A DNA stretch of 35,875 nt from a virus: positions 1 through 35,875 of IMG/VR virus record IMGVR_UViG_3300021197_001900. One strand, 5' to 3'. This document shows, piece by piece, positions 7,001 through 14,732 of this stretch; the stretch's first letter is position 1; each line of letters starts with the position of its first letter. The translations under genes were made by a program, and so were the position numbers. Under the pieces are notes generated by a model. That model searched no databases. It saw nothing but the letters and a program-made list of their open reading frames with translations, and was not told where the DNA came from.

Positions 7001-7301
7001 GTCACAATTTGAAAAGATGTTACGAGCACTAAAAGACGCCGAACGTCAGGTCGAGGTTCAGGACGAGACAATCAACGATTTGCGAGCAGAAAACAAGCAA
7101 CTGCGTGAAAGGAGTTGGGAAATAAGTGAGGAGAAAAGGAACATCGACATGCGCCGCATCGAAGCAGAGGATGCGTTGCTGTACGAGCGACGCGAAGTGC
7201 AGCGGTTGCGAGAGGAGAACGAGCGCATGAAGTTTGTGATCCAAAACGGACTTGGATCGGAAGACCTTGTGGATGATCGAAAGGAGGTGGGTGATGAGTG
7301 A
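6993..7301 (+). CDS. Coiled-coil hypothetical protein
   Basis: 102 residues from ATG 6993, overlapping the RusA-like stop. Almost the whole protein is a charged heptad-like helix (ERQVEVQDETINDLRAENKQLRE, then EVQRLREENERMKF), hence a coiled coil that likely dimerises. The 3' end of the gene holds the AAAGGAGGTG ribosome site of the next gene. Partner and role unknown. Confidence 0.7.
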   Translation: MSESQFEKMLRALKDAERQVEVQDETINDLRAENKQLRERSWEISEEKRNIDMRRIEAEDALLYERREVQRLREENERMKFVIQNGLGSEDLVDDRKEVGDE

Positions 7302-7569
7302 TAAGATCAGTGGTGGCGACATTGCCCGAAGCATCAAAGAGTACCATCAGGAGTGCGAAGTCCGTTTGAACGCCGAGATCAAGCGGCTTCATGAACTTGT
7401 TGAGGCGGGCAAGGAGGATCGCAAGGCGATTGACGAACTTGTCGATGAGAATGTGCGACTGCGTGGGTTGATGCGGAATCTTGTGGAGAACGCTGAAGGT
7501 GGGGACTACGGTGAGATAATTGTCCTTGATGTTGACTTTATTGAGATCGAAAAGGAGGTGGGTAAGTGA
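7294..7569 (+). CDS. Second coiled-coil hypothetical protein
   Basis: 91 residues from ATG 7294, preceded by AAAGGAGGTGGG with good spacing and overlapping the upstream stop. Its centre is helical and charged (LNAEIKRLHELVEAGKEDRKAIDELVDENVRLRGLMRNL). The C-terminus (IIVLDVDFIEIEKEVGK) ends much like the preceding protein (DRKEVGDE), because both gene ends carry the same purine-rich ribosome-site block. The two could be a partnered or duplicated pair. Confidence 0.7.
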   Translation: MSDKISGGDIARSIKEYHQECEVRLNAEIKRLHELVEAGKEDRKAIDELVDENVRLRGLMRNLVENAEGGDYGEIIVLDVDFIEIEKEVGK

Positions 7570-7847
7570 GTGCGACAAGCCGGGATTACAAGGTTTACAA
7601 AAGCAGGTTTGAGCATCGACAGAAAGCCAAGCCGCCGCCAGAAATATTTGAGTATGAGTTGCAAGCTATTGCGTCGAAAGAAACGTATGTTGCGAGAGGC
7701 AAAGACCTAAAGTCTGCTATCGCAAATTATTTTGAAACTGATTTGATGCGGCGAATATCCGGCATCTCGGTTTTTTGTAGGCACGGTCGCGAGTGGTATT
7801 CAGCAACAAGAATGGAAACGATCATTAAAGTCGAAAGGATCTACTAA
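7566..7847 (+). CDS. Hypothetical early protein
   Basis: 93 residues from GTG 7566, with the same AAAGGAGGTGGGT leader as its neighbour. The protein is basic at its N-terminus (SRFEHRQKAKPPPE) and then has an alpha/beta look: YELQAIASKETYVARGKDLKSAIANYF, a strand SVFCRHGREWYSA and an end strand. No catalytic residues can be identified and the family is not recognised. Confidence 0.7.
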   Translation: MSATSRDYKVYKSRFEHRQKAKPPPEIFEYELQAIASKETYVARGKDLKSAIANYFETDLMRRISGISVFCRHGREWYSATRMETIIKVERIY

Positions 7848-7848
7848 A

Positions 7849-8073
7849 ATGAAAGACTGGATCACAATACCAGAGGCCGCGGATTACGCTTGCGTATCTC
7901 ACCAGACGGTTCGCAAGTGGGTGCAGAGCGAATGCTTTGCAGTGCGGAAGCTGCCCGCTGTAGGCAAGCAAAAAAACGGACATATACGCATTGAGCAAGA
8001 GGTTTTCGCAAGATTTGTTGCTAGCCTGTCTCATAATTCTTCGCAATCTCAAAAGTCTGATGCAACCGTTTGA
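7849..8073 (+). CDS. Helix-turn-helix DNA-binding protein (MerR/excisionase type)
   Basis: 74 residues from ATG 7849. Residues 4-50 read DWITIPEAADYACVSHQTVRKWVQS, a basic segment, then GHIRIEQEVFARFV: the standard 'helix-turn-helix domain 17' layout, with a recognition helix around SHQTVRKWV and a wing with KNGHIRI. Proteins of this kind serve as excisionases or small transcription regulators. Because another candidate excisionase lies next to the integrase, this copy may regulate early genes. It starts right after the preceding stop. Confidence 0.8.
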   Translation: MKDWITIPEAADYACVSHQTVRKWVQSECFAVRKLPAVGKQKNGHIRIEQEVFARFVASLSHNSSQSQKSDATV

Positions 8074-8120
8074 CTTAGGGCTCTGCTTGCGTGTTAATCG
8101 ACTTAACTCGCGAGCACGAT

Positions 8121-8822
8121 ATGTCAACGGTTCTAGTCATTCCCGACCTCCATGCGCCAGCAATCCACCCTGCTGCGTTTGACTTTGTGCTTGAAGTCGC
8201 AGAGGCGTATGGATCAATTGACCGAGTGGTTTTTTTAGGTGATGCATACGACCTTCACGCAATGAGCTATCACGCGAAAGAAGCAGGAATGCCAACTGCT
8301 CTAGACGAGGTTGAGCAGGCAAAGGAGCAACTTCAGCCGTTCTACGATCACTTTTCTACTGGTCGGGTCGATTACATGATCGGCAACCACGACTGGTTGA
8401 TCATGCGAAAAGCCGTTGACGCCAACATCCCCGAGGACTGGATCAAACCGATCAAGTCGATCTTTGGCTTTCCAAAAAACTGGCGCATTCACCCACGCTT
8501 CGGAAGAGTGCTAATCGACGGAGTTCAGTACAAGCACGGCGAGGGGCTTGGTGGTGCGACCCCAGCTTTGGCACAAGCCAAGGCGTCGATGCGATCAACG
8601 GTCATCGGTCACTTTCACGCAAGCCTTTCAGTCAACTACTACGCAAGCGAGGATGTGCGTCTGTTTGGCCTGTCAGCGGGATCGCTGTGCGACTCCTCGA
8701 GCCTGGCGATGAAATACGGCGTCAAGTATGCGAAGCGACCACTGCTGGGCATGGGGGTCGTTGTCGATGGTGTTCATGCATACGCTGAGGCGATGCCTCT
8801 TAAAAACAGAGGCGTGCGATGA
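8121..8822 (+). CDS. Calcineurin-like metallophosphoesterase
   Basis: 233 residues from ATG 8121; a GTG at 8091 would add ten residues. All core motifs of the family are visible in order: D-x-H in VIPDLHAP (about 7-14), GD in VVFLGDAYD (about 43-50), GNHDW (about 92-96), a His in QYKHGEG (about 145-150) and GHFH (about 171-174). It would hydrolyse phosphodiesters or phosphomonoesters with two metal ions. Phage homologues are common in replication blocks and their substrates are mostly unknown. The next gene starts within its stop (ATGA). Confidence 0.88.
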   Translation: MSTVLVIPDLHAPAIHPAAFDFVLEVAEAYGSIDRVVFLGDAYDLHAMSYHAKEAGMPTALDEVEQAKEQLQPFYDHFSTGRVDYMIGNHDWLIMRKAVDANIPEDWIKPIKSIFGFPKNWRIHPRFGRVLIDGVQYKHGEGLGGATPALAQAKASMRSTVIGHFHASLSVNYYASEDVRLFGLSAGSLCDSSSLAMKYGVKYAKRPLLGMGVVVDGVHAYAEAMPLKNRGVR

Positions 8823-9142
8823 AATGGGTAGAGCGAGATGAAATTCACGTTCCCATTCGCGGCGCAATGTGGACTATCCAGTTCGTCGGTCGCAAAGATA
8901 TGCCCAGAGCGACCTGGGGAGACTGCAACCATGAAAAGCGTTTGATTCGCGTGCGAAAAGACTTGAGCCCTTTGAATTTTACAGACACTCTAATTCACGA
9001 AATCAAACACGCTCAACAATACGAGCTTGATGAGCAGTTTGTCTCTGAAACCGCCACCGAAATGGCAAGCATTATATTTGCGACAAATAAATTTGACGTT
9101 TACCCACGAGGGAAACCTCAAAAAAATAAGAAACGCAAGTAG
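8819..9142 (+). CDS. Small HExxH metallopeptidase-like protein
   Basis: 107 residues from ATG 8819. The sequence DTLIHEIKHAQQYELDEQ contains the zinc-binding H-E-x-x-H (HEIKH) on a helix, and a second helix with VSETATEMASII supplies a plausible third ligand Glu. The preceding strand NHEKRLIRVRKDL fits the edge of a minimal metalloprotease domain as in SprT- or ImmA-like small peptidases. The C-terminus is Lys-rich. Such proteins in phages are of unknown target. The motif is seen; the activity is inferred. Confidence 0.7.
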   Translation: MKWVERDEIHVPIRGAMWTIQFVGRKDMPRATWGDCNHEKRLIRVRKDLSPLNFTDTLIHEIKHAQQYELDEQFVSETATEMASIIFATNKFDVYPRGKPQKNKKRK

Positions 9143-9191
9143 TCTCAAGCAGGTGTATTGACTTCAAAATCTGCTAGCTGAAACTTTAGCA

Positions 9192-9506
9192 ATGTCGTTT
9201 TTAAATGCAAATCGTCGTCGCCGCGTTCGCGAGATCGCGAGAGAAGAATATCTGGTCGCGAGTGCCTTACATCCAAATCCAAAAAGGCAACCCGAAGGTA
9301 TTGGCGCGTTAGCTATTAATACAGCGATCACTCGAATAACAAACGCGCCTGAGTATCAATCGATATTGGGAAAATTGCTTGCAGCAGTTGCGGTAAAGCT
9401 TGCAATCGCACTAATTGAAAAATGGGTTAAAGAGCAGTTGGTTGGGCAAAGCGTTCCTGCAAACTTCCAACCAGAGGAACCGGGATATGCCAAAACTCCG
9501 CGATAA
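9192..9506 (+). CDS. Hypothetical protein with C-terminal amphipathic or membrane helix
   Basis: 104 residues from ATG 9192. The N-terminus is strongly basic (NANRRRRVREIAREEY). A later segment (ILGKLLAAVAVKLAIALIEKWV) is hydrophobic and could be a membrane or amphipathic helix. It opens the block of small membrane proteins ahead of the cysteine protease. A TTGACT about 34 nt upstream of the start could be part of a promoter, but I see no matching -10 box. Family unknown. Confidence 0.6.
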   Translation: MSFLNANRRRRVREIAREEYLVASALHPNPKRQPEGIGALAINTAITRITNAPEYQSILGKLLAAVAVKLAIALIEKWVKEQLVGQSVPANFQPEEPGYAKTPR

Positions 9507-9870
9507 CAAAAGCTTTGTTTTCTTGTGTGGATGTGCAACTATTTGGTTCGCATTCTATTGCTGGAGGCAGGGACTGCTTGACTGGTTCCTCGTTGAAGAA
9601 AGCGAGGGATATCAATCGACCTCTGCACTCGCGATCATCGTATTGCAGGCCGCGTACAGTGCTATCAGCATGGTGGGATTGATTGCTATCGGAATTGTAT
9701 CGGGCATCCTCAAGCCAATTGCAGAGTACACAGTTGACGCAGTGCGAGCAAAGTTCCCGAAGGTCGATGCCGCTGCCGCTGTTGCTGAAAACGCAATTGA
9801 CTTTGACAAGCTTACGCAAGTCTTAAACGACATTGACGAGCGTCTAAGAAAGGTCGAGGACAAGCGTTGA
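9487..9870 (+). CDS. Two-span membrane protein, holin candidate
   Basis: 127 residues from ATG 9487, preceded by GAGGAA and overlapping the previous gene by 20 nt. There are two likely membrane spans: about 9-22 (SFVFLCGCATIWFAFYCW) and about 45-72 (ALAIIVLQAAYSAISMVGLI and the residues after it). A soluble, charged C-terminus follows (DFDKLTQVLNDIDERLRKVEDKR). Size and topology suit a holin, and the gene sits two genes ahead of the protease. The label rests on topology and position only. Confidence 0.6.
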   Translation: MPKLRDNKSFVFLCGCATIWFAFYCWRQGLLDWFLVEESEGYQSTSALAIIVLQAAYSAISMVGLIAIGIVSGILKPIAEYTVDAVRAKFPKVDAAAAVAENAIDFDKLTQVLNDIDERLRKVEDKR

Positions 9871-10307
9871 TCGACATTGCCAAAGCAGCAAGTCCGGCCC
9901 CGAAGCAGAACAACCTTTTGGTTGTTGTGTTGCTTGCTGCGTTGGCGTTTTTAATTTGGGATAGTGACTGGCTTTCGCGTTTTAAGCCAGATCGCGATGA
10001 GCAGGTCGTCAACAGCAAAGTTGCAAACGTGTTGCTAATTAAGTCTTTGGAGGGAATGACAGCGGACCAGGCTCAGGTTGCTGCAAGCGTTGTCCCTGAT
10101 GAGATTTGCGACCAGCGGGGCATTGGCTTTCGCACGCTGTGGCAAGACGCGGACATCCAAAACGCAGACGAATGGGTTCGGCAACTTTTTGGATTCTACG
10201 CTGATGACGCACCTTGCATGGCAACGATGGACAAGCGTGGCAACCGAAAAGTGCAACCACTGCCATCGTCAATTTCAGAGTTCCGAAAAGTTATCGGAGC
10301 AAACTGA
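9867..10307 (+). CDS. Single-span membrane-anchored protein
   Basis: 146 residues from TTG 9867, overlapping the upstream stop (TTGA). Residues 17-31 (LLVVVLLAALAFLIW) form one membrane span after a short basic N-terminus. The remaining roughly 110 residues are soluble, with two Cys (EICDQRG and APCMAT). I do not recognise the family. It overlaps the protease start by one base (TGATG), so the two are translationally coupled, which suggests a joint role at the envelope. Confidence 0.65.
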   Translation: MIDIAKAASPAPKQNNLLVVVLLAALAFLIWDSDWLSRFKPDRDEQVVNSKVANVLLIKSLEGMTADQAQVAASVVPDEICDQRGIGFRTLWQDADIQNADEWVRQLFGFYADDAPCMATMDKRGNRKVQPLPSSISEFRKVIGAN

Positions 10308-11053
10308 TGCAAGATGGATCAAAAGGCTACATCGCCAGAAACTTTGCAGAGCAACCGTTTGGTTCTGTCGTTGAACCATACGAAAAACGCCACTCGCGTG
10401 ATACCTGGAAAGACTTGCTGGAGTTGCAAGATCAAAACAGGACATCAGCCCTTGATGTGATGCTCAGTTCAAATTTTAAATCTTACGACCAAAAGAGCCT
10501 TCCATATTGTTGGTCATTTGGCGTCTGTGCTCCGGTCGCTGTTGCTATGGCACGCGCTGGTCATGATCCAATTCCTCATTTGTCTGCCAGCTACGTTGCA
10601 GGCAAAGTCAAAAACTGGAAGCGAGTCGGCGGATGGGGAATGCAAGCCGTCGAGGGATTGCTGAAATACGGATGTCCAACGACTGACGTTTTTCCCGAGG
10701 CATCAACAAACCGCTCGCTTGCTAACACTGACAAAGTTAAAGCAAGTGCAGCACTGCACAGCATTGTGCAGTTTGAAGAAATACAAAGCAACGACTTTGA
10801 CGGTTGCATCAGTGCGTTACTTGATCCAATCAATCCAGCATGTGGCGTCAGTATGGCTTTCAACTACTGGCGACATCTTGTTTTTGCGTGCAAGGCTTGC
10901 TGGCATCCGCAGAAGGGTTGGGGAGTAGTGATACAAAACTCTTGGGGATCGCGTTGGGGCGACCAAGGAAGAAAAGAATTGTACGGTTCTAAAGCAATTG
11001 CTCACGAAATGATCGTAGTACGTTCAGCAAAGGTTAGGAAAGATGGTAAATAA
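10307..11053 (+). CDS. Papain-like (C1-type) cysteine protease
   Basis: 248 residues from ATG 10307. The catalytic Cys is in SLPYCWSFGVCAPVAVAM (about residue 68), which matches the papain 'C-W-[AS]-F' helix. The catalytic His lies in YWRHLVFACKACW, and the Asn in GVVIQNSWGSRWGDQG, the very characteristic NSWG box. All three catalytic elements are present, in order and with normal spacing for a compact C1 domain lacking a propeptide. There is no signal peptide. Neighbours on both sides are small membrane proteins, so it may act in lysis or on virion or envelope proteins. The activity is well supported; the target is inferred. Confidence 0.85.
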   Translation: MQDGSKGYIARNFAEQPFGSVVEPYEKRHSRDTWKDLLELQDQNRTSALDVMLSSNFKSYDQKSLPYCWSFGVCAPVAVAMARAGHDPIPHLSASYVAGKVKNWKRVGGWGMQAVEGLLKYGCPTTDVFPEASTNRSLANTDKVKASAALHSIVQFEEIQSNDFDGCISALLDPINPACGVSMAFNYWRHLVFACKACWHPQKGWGVVIQNSWGSRWGDQGRKELYGSKAIAHEMIVVRSAKVRKDGK

Positions 11054-11351
11054 GTATTTTGACTATGCAATTTACGCAGCAGCAGGCATTGCAATTTGCG
11101 TAGTGGTTGGTGGTGCTGTGTCAGCAGAGAAAGCTTCTGAGCAATTAGTGGAAGAGCAGAAGGTTCTGATGTCTGCGCCGATTGCAGAATGCAAGGATGG
11201 GGTATGCACTCCAGTATCTGAGCCACAGTGCGTAGCTGGTTCATGCAATGTCACCAAGCAGTTTTCAAGCAACCAACCTGTGCAAAAAACTGTTCGATCA
11301 TGCAGCACTAGAGTTCGCCGTGGAATCTTTTTTCGCTGGAGGCGACGATGA
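11043..11351 (+). CDS. Membrane-anchored or secreted Cys-containing protein
   Basis: 102 residues from ATG 11043, overlapping the protease end. Residues 8-27 (YAIYAAAGIAICVVVGGAVS) form a signal anchor or signal peptide, with a possible cleavage after VSA. The rest has five Cys in short spacings (ECKDGVC, QCVAGSC, RSC) and a strongly basic end (TRVRRGIFFRWRRR). Exported proteins with such Cys pairs are often disulfide-bonded or lipid-associated. It could be an outer spanin-like or envelope component; there is no clear lipobox. Confidence 0.6.
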   Translation: MVNKYFDYAIYAAAGIAICVVVGGAVSAEKASEQLVEEQKVLMSAPIAECKDGVCTPVSEPQCVAGSCNVTKQFSSNQPVQKTVRSCSTRVRRGIFFRWRRR

Positions 11352-11596
11352 TGCTTGCTGTGGTTGATCCAACAATGACCGGGATGCTTTTATCTGCGTG
11401 CGGAGTCCTAGGTGGTGCTGTGACTTATTTGTACAAGCAGCAGAGTGCATTCCACAAAGACACATCGGAAAAGTTGCAGCAATGCGAAAGCGACAGGATC
11501 GTGCTGCATGAGCAGCAAAGCAAACTATGGGCCGAGCTTGCAAGGCAGGCAGGAACAAAACTTGAAGAACTAAAAAAGGAAATAAACGGTGATTGA
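11348..11596 (+). CDS. Membrane protein with coiled-coil tail (spanin or holin candidate)
   Basis: 82 residues from ATG 11348 (ATG 11351 is equally possible), overlapping the previous stop. One membrane span (about 9-28, MTGMLLSACGVLGGAVTYLY) is followed by a charged coiled coil (TSEKLQQCESDRIVLHEQQSKL, ARQAGTKLEELKKE). This is the layout of Rz-type inner-membrane spanins and of some one-span holins. Position in the membrane-protein block supports a lysis role, but no family signature is visible. Confidence 0.6.
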   Translation: MMLAVVDPTMTGMLLSACGVLGGAVTYLYKQQSAFHKDTSEKLQQCESDRIVLHEQQSKLWAELARQAGTKLEELKKEINGD

Positions 11597-12161
11597 TTAC
11601 CTCTTGGACGTGAAACCGCTCGAAGACGCTGGCGTTGATGATTCAGCGATCGCTCAACACTTGGCGTCACGCACTGCCAACGCACTCGCCTGCAGTGACG
11701 CACGAATCGTGCTGCAAGAGTCCGGTGCAGTGGTTGAGGATCCGGTTGCTGGAACGCGAGCAGGATCATTGATTGACCACTACAGCGGGCTGCCTCAAGG
11801 TGACGCAAAGTCGCTGCTGAGTTGGTTTATCTCGCACTGCTTTGGAAGCGGGGAATCGGTCAGCACCAACGAGTTTCCACGGAGCGTGCAGTGGGCAACC
11901 GTGACCTCTGGTATGGGACCGGATTTGCAGGTAGTTGCCGAGCAACTTATCGAAGCGGGTGGCGGTCAGCAGGCAGACACGAGCGTTGACGATGTCATTG
12001 CATCGCGGGAAGGGTACTACATCATCGTCGCTGACGAGCAGAGGATGGAAGGCATTGACCAACTAAAGGCGGACATCGAGAACCTGTGGATTAACCCAGC
12101 GTTGAGCGATGGTGTCAGCACTGCTGACGAGGTGCGTCAGCTAATTAAGTCGTGGCTGTGA
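11589..12161 (+). CDS. Hypothetical protein
   Basis: 190 residues from GTG 11589, overlapping the preceding stop by 8 nt. The sequence is soluble and acidic with no membrane span. It has an alpha-rich N-terminus (LEDAGVDDSAIAQHLASRTANAL) and a middle with SLIDHYSGLPQGDAKSLLSW. There are several Ser/Asp/His residues but no recognisable catalytic triad. I do not recognise a family. It stands between the membrane-protein block and the fibre-like genes, and its stop is followed at once by the next ATG (TGAATG). Confidence 0.65.
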   Translation: MIDYLLDVKPLEDAGVDDSAIAQHLASRTANALACSDARIVLQESGAVVEDPVAGTRAGSLIDHYSGLPQGDAKSLLSWFISHCFGSGESVSTNEFPRSVQWATVTSGMGPDLQVVAEQLIEAGGGQQADTSVDDVIASREGYYIIVADEQRMEGIDQLKADIENLWINPALSDGVSTADEVRQLIKSWL

Positions 12162-12776
12162 ATGGCTGACAACTTGCGAATATCGGTCAGGCTGTCGTAT
12201 CCATACGTCACAGATGAAGCCGGGTGGGATCCTTGCTATAGGCAAGACGGATCGCCCTATGATAACTCAGCATACGATGCCTCGCAGGGGTTTGGCTTCA
12301 CGAGTTATAGCGCGGGACAATTCCGCAACAGGAACAGCAGCAACGCACCGCAACTCGCAGGCATGTACTTCACATCGACGAATGGGCACACGTTCCGTCT
12401 GGACCTTCCTGATGGTGCAGGCAAGTACAAAATATTCTCTGCTCACGTTGACCAGGCAGCCGGCCAGACTACCGGGTGGGATTTTACAGACGGCAGTGGC
12501 TCAACGATTGTGAGCGTGACAGGTGCGACGACATCAAGCACATACCGAGACATCAACAGCAACAGCAAGGCAGTTAGCGGATTCAGTGCGAGCGGTGAAA
12601 CATACGTTGAGCACACGTTCTCAAACGATCACCTGCTTATCGTTCGCAATACGTCGCTCAACTCTGGCAACGGTGTCCTCTCTGCCGTGTGGGTCGAAAA
12701 AGCTGACGATGCAAGCATGAGGCGGACAAACACGAGCGGAAACTTTCAACAGCTACACGGTGGATTAGACGGATGA
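12162..12776 (+). CDS. Beta-rich virion-surface-like protein
   Basis: 204 residues from ATG 12162. Composition is Ser/Thr/Gly/Asn-rich and strongly beta (GHTFRLDLPDGAGKYKIF, STIVSVTGATTSSTY, ETYVEHTFSNDHLLIVRN), ending in a VLSAVWVE strand. That is the look of a jelly-roll, carbohydrate-binding or discoidin-like domain of phage fibres and decorations. No collagen repeats or peptidase motif. It is probably made with the next gene, whose start overlaps its stop (ATGA), and may be a receptor-binding or decoration protein. Inference from composition and context. Confidence 0.55.
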   Translation: MADNLRISVRLSYPYVTDEAGWDPCYRQDGSPYDNSAYDASQGFGFTSYSAGQFRNRNSSNAPQLAGMYFTSTNGHTFRLDLPDGAGKYKIFSAHVDQAAGQTTGWDFTDGSGSTIVSVTGATTSSTYRDINSNSKAVSGFSASGETYVEHTFSNDHLLIVRNTSLNSGNGVLSAVWVEKADDASMRRTNTSGNFQQLHGGLDG

Positions 12777-13930
12777 AGTTAAAAGTAAAGCAGGGCGTTA
12801 CGTCAAAACTCGTGCGATTCTTTGTCTCTGACAGCACTGCGACTGATGGCAGGGGCAAGACTGGGATTGCGTACAACGCCAGCGGATTGTCGGCCTACTA
12901 CATCGGCGAGGGTGATTCGACTCCAACACAGATCACGCTCGCCAGCGGTGCAGTAGGCGTTTGGTCATCTGGCGGATGGTCAGAAGTGAGTGCGAGCTAC
13001 CTGCCTGGCGTTTATGAAGTCGGGCTTCCTGATGCTGCAATTGATGCAACCAGCAATTCAGTCGTTGTCATGCTCAAGGGGGCGACAGACATGGCACCAG
13101 TGCTGATTGAGGTTCAACTCGTTGCCATTGATGAAAGCAATGCAACCACACTCGGACTGACAAACCTTGATGCTGCAATCAGTAGCCGCAGCACTTTTGA
13201 CCATTCAAGCAACCAAGTAACAACAGACAGTGCAAGCCGAACCGCTGCACAGGCTGACGTTTCTGCACTTGCAACAGCGTCAGAGGTTGCCAGCATCGAC
13301 GCATTAGTAGATGAAATAAAATCGGTAACCGACAACTTGCCGAATAGCGGAGCGCTCACCGACATTGCAACCGCAGCAGCAGTCGTAACCATTGATTCTG
13401 TTGCTGATTCAATTCTGGTCATTGCAAACAAGCTTGACAGCGCAATGGAGGCAGACGGTCTTGTATCTAGATTTACGACCAACGCTCTTGAACAAGCACC
13501 AAGCAGCAGTGGTGGTGACGCGACCGCGAGTAATCAGTCAGCAATCATCACTCACTTGACGGACATCAAAGGCAGCGGGTTTGCATCGACCGACACTCTT
13601 GAGGCGATTCGAGATCGTGGCGACTCAGCATGGACTACTGGCGGGAGCGGGAGCGGGATCTACTCACTGACAGTCACTTGCCAAGACAGCAGCGGAAGTG
13701 CGGTCGCAAATGTCAGAGTCAACATCGACGGAACAACAACAACGCTGGTCACAAATAGCAGCGGTCAATGCGTCTTCAACCTGGACGCTGGCGATTACTC
13801 GTTGGTCGCGAGCCCACCCAGCGAGTTTAACACTCCGGCAGATACAGCAGTTACTGTTTCTGCCGATGGATCGCAAACAATAACGCTTACTCAAGCATCG
13901 ACCTCCGGTTCAGCAGGGTGGGTCGGCTGA
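12773..13930 (+). CDS. Fibre or adhesin-like structural protein with C-terminal Ig/CarboxypepD-like domain
   Basis: 385 residues from ATG 12773. The N-terminal 110 residues are beta-rich (KLVRFFVSDS, ASGLSAYYIGEGDS, LPGVYEVGLPDAAI), like the attachment domain of baseplate upper proteins. A Ser/Ala/Asp-rich helical stretch follows (about 120-270), which could be a trimeric stalk. Residues about 297-385 form a beta-sandwich: VTCQDSSGSAVANVRVNIDG, NSSGQCVFNLDAGDYSLVA, VTVSADGSQTITL. This is the pattern of the carboxypeptidase-regulatory or Big-type fold used for surface binding. Likely a fibre, baseplate or decoration protein. Family of the N-terminus not certain. Confidence 0.6.
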   Translation: MKLKVKQGVTSKLVRFFVSDSTATDGRGKTGIAYNASGLSAYYIGEGDSTPTQITLASGAVGVWSSGGWSEVSASYLPGVYEVGLPDAAIDATSNSVVVMLKGATDMAPVLIEVQLVAIDESNATTLGLTNLDAAISSRSTFDHSSNQVTTDSASRTAAQADVSALATASEVASIDALVDEIKSVTDNLPNSGALTDIATAAAVVTIDSVADSILVIANKLDSAMEADGLVSRFTTNALEQAPSSSGGDATASNQSAIITHLTDIKGSGFASTDTLEAIRDRGDSAWTTGGSGSGIYSLTVTCQDSSGSAVANVRVNIDGTTTTLVTNSSGQCVFNLDAGDYSLVASPPSEFNTPADTAVTVSADGSQTITLTQASTSGSAGWVG

Positions 13931-14250
13931 TGTATTTCTGCAAGTGCGGCGAAATGATCGAAGACAGAAAACTGTGTGCAAAATGCAACGCAGGCAGGAT
14001 GAACGCTGGGCAAAAAGGGTACGACCATCACTGGCGTAAGTTGAGAGCTCAAATTCTAGAGGATCAACCGCTGTGCATCGATTGCGAAAAAGAAGGTCGC
14101 ATAAAACCAGCAGTCGAACTGCATCACATTCAAGGCATTAACACAGCACCGCATTTGCGATTGGAACGAACGAACCTTGCCCCGTTGTGCGAGCGTTGTC
14201 ATGACGCTAGGCACGGCAAGGTGCTCAAACGTTTTAGGAGGTATGCGTAA
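13930..14250 (+). CDS. HNH endonuclease
   Basis: 106 residues from ATG 13930, which shares its A with the preceding stop. Cys pairs CKCG and CAKC open the protein. The HNH core follows: LCIDCEKEGRIKPAVELHHIQGI, then LERTNLAPLCERCHDARHGK. The first His pair (LHH), the Asn (TNL) and the last His (CHDARH) make the beta-beta-alpha metal site, and CxxC pairs bind structural zinc. HK97-like phages place an HNH nuclease just before the terminase genes, where it is needed with the terminase for genome cleavage. The context is exactly that here. Confidence 0.9.
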   Translation: MYFCKCGEMIEDRKLCAKCNAGRMNAGQKGYDHHWRKLRAQILEDQPLCIDCEKEGRIKPAVELHHIQGINTAPHLRLERTNLAPLCERCHDARHGKVLKRFRRYA

Positions 14251-14732
14251 TGGCAAGAGGAAGAAAACCGCTAGCCCCGAGTGTTCACAAAGCACAAGGC
14301 AGCTACGTCAAAAACCCACAGCGAGAAAACAAAGACGCACCGGAAATTGACGGCAAAGCCCCACCGATGCCGAAGTGGTTTAGCGACGACGAAAAAACTA
14401 TGTGGCGACAATTAGTTAAAGACATGAAGTCGATGGGAATCCTGTCGTCTGATCAGCGTCAGGTGATGGTTGCGTACTGCACCGCATACGCTGGCTGGAT
14501 GATGGCAAAGCGACAGTTCGATGAATGCGGTGGAATCATTACCGACTCGCGTGGCGAACCGAAAAGACATCCTGCTGGTACTGACATGCACAAGCATCGC
14601 GAAGCAATGAACAAGCTAATTCCAGAGTTTGGTTTGACCCCTGCCTCTCGCGGCAAGCTTGTGAGCATGAATCCAAAGCAAGATGACAATCCGTTTGGTG
14701 GGCTGTTGGCAAAACTGCAAAGCAGGAACTAA
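14250..14732 (+). CDS. terS: Terminase small subunit, P27 family
   Basis: 160 residues from ATG 14250. The P27-family look is clear: a basic N-terminus (ARGRKPLAPSVHKAQGSY), then PPMPKWFSDDEKTMWRQLVKDMKSMGILSSDQRQVMVAYCTAYAGWMMA, a helical DNA-binding and oligomerisation core, and a C-terminus with FGLTPASRGKL, a hallmark of the family. It would recognise the phage DNA end and direct the large subunit. Stop and next ATG are adjacent (TAAATG), consistent with paired expression. Confidence 0.9.
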   Translation: MARGRKPLAPSVHKAQGSYVKNPQRENKDAPEIDGKAPPMPKWFSDDEKTMWRQLVKDMKSMGILSSDQRQVMVAYCTAYAGWMMAKRQFDECGGIITDSRGEPKRHPAGTDMHKHREAMNKLIPEFGLTPASRGKLVSMNPKQDDNPFGGLLAKLQSRN

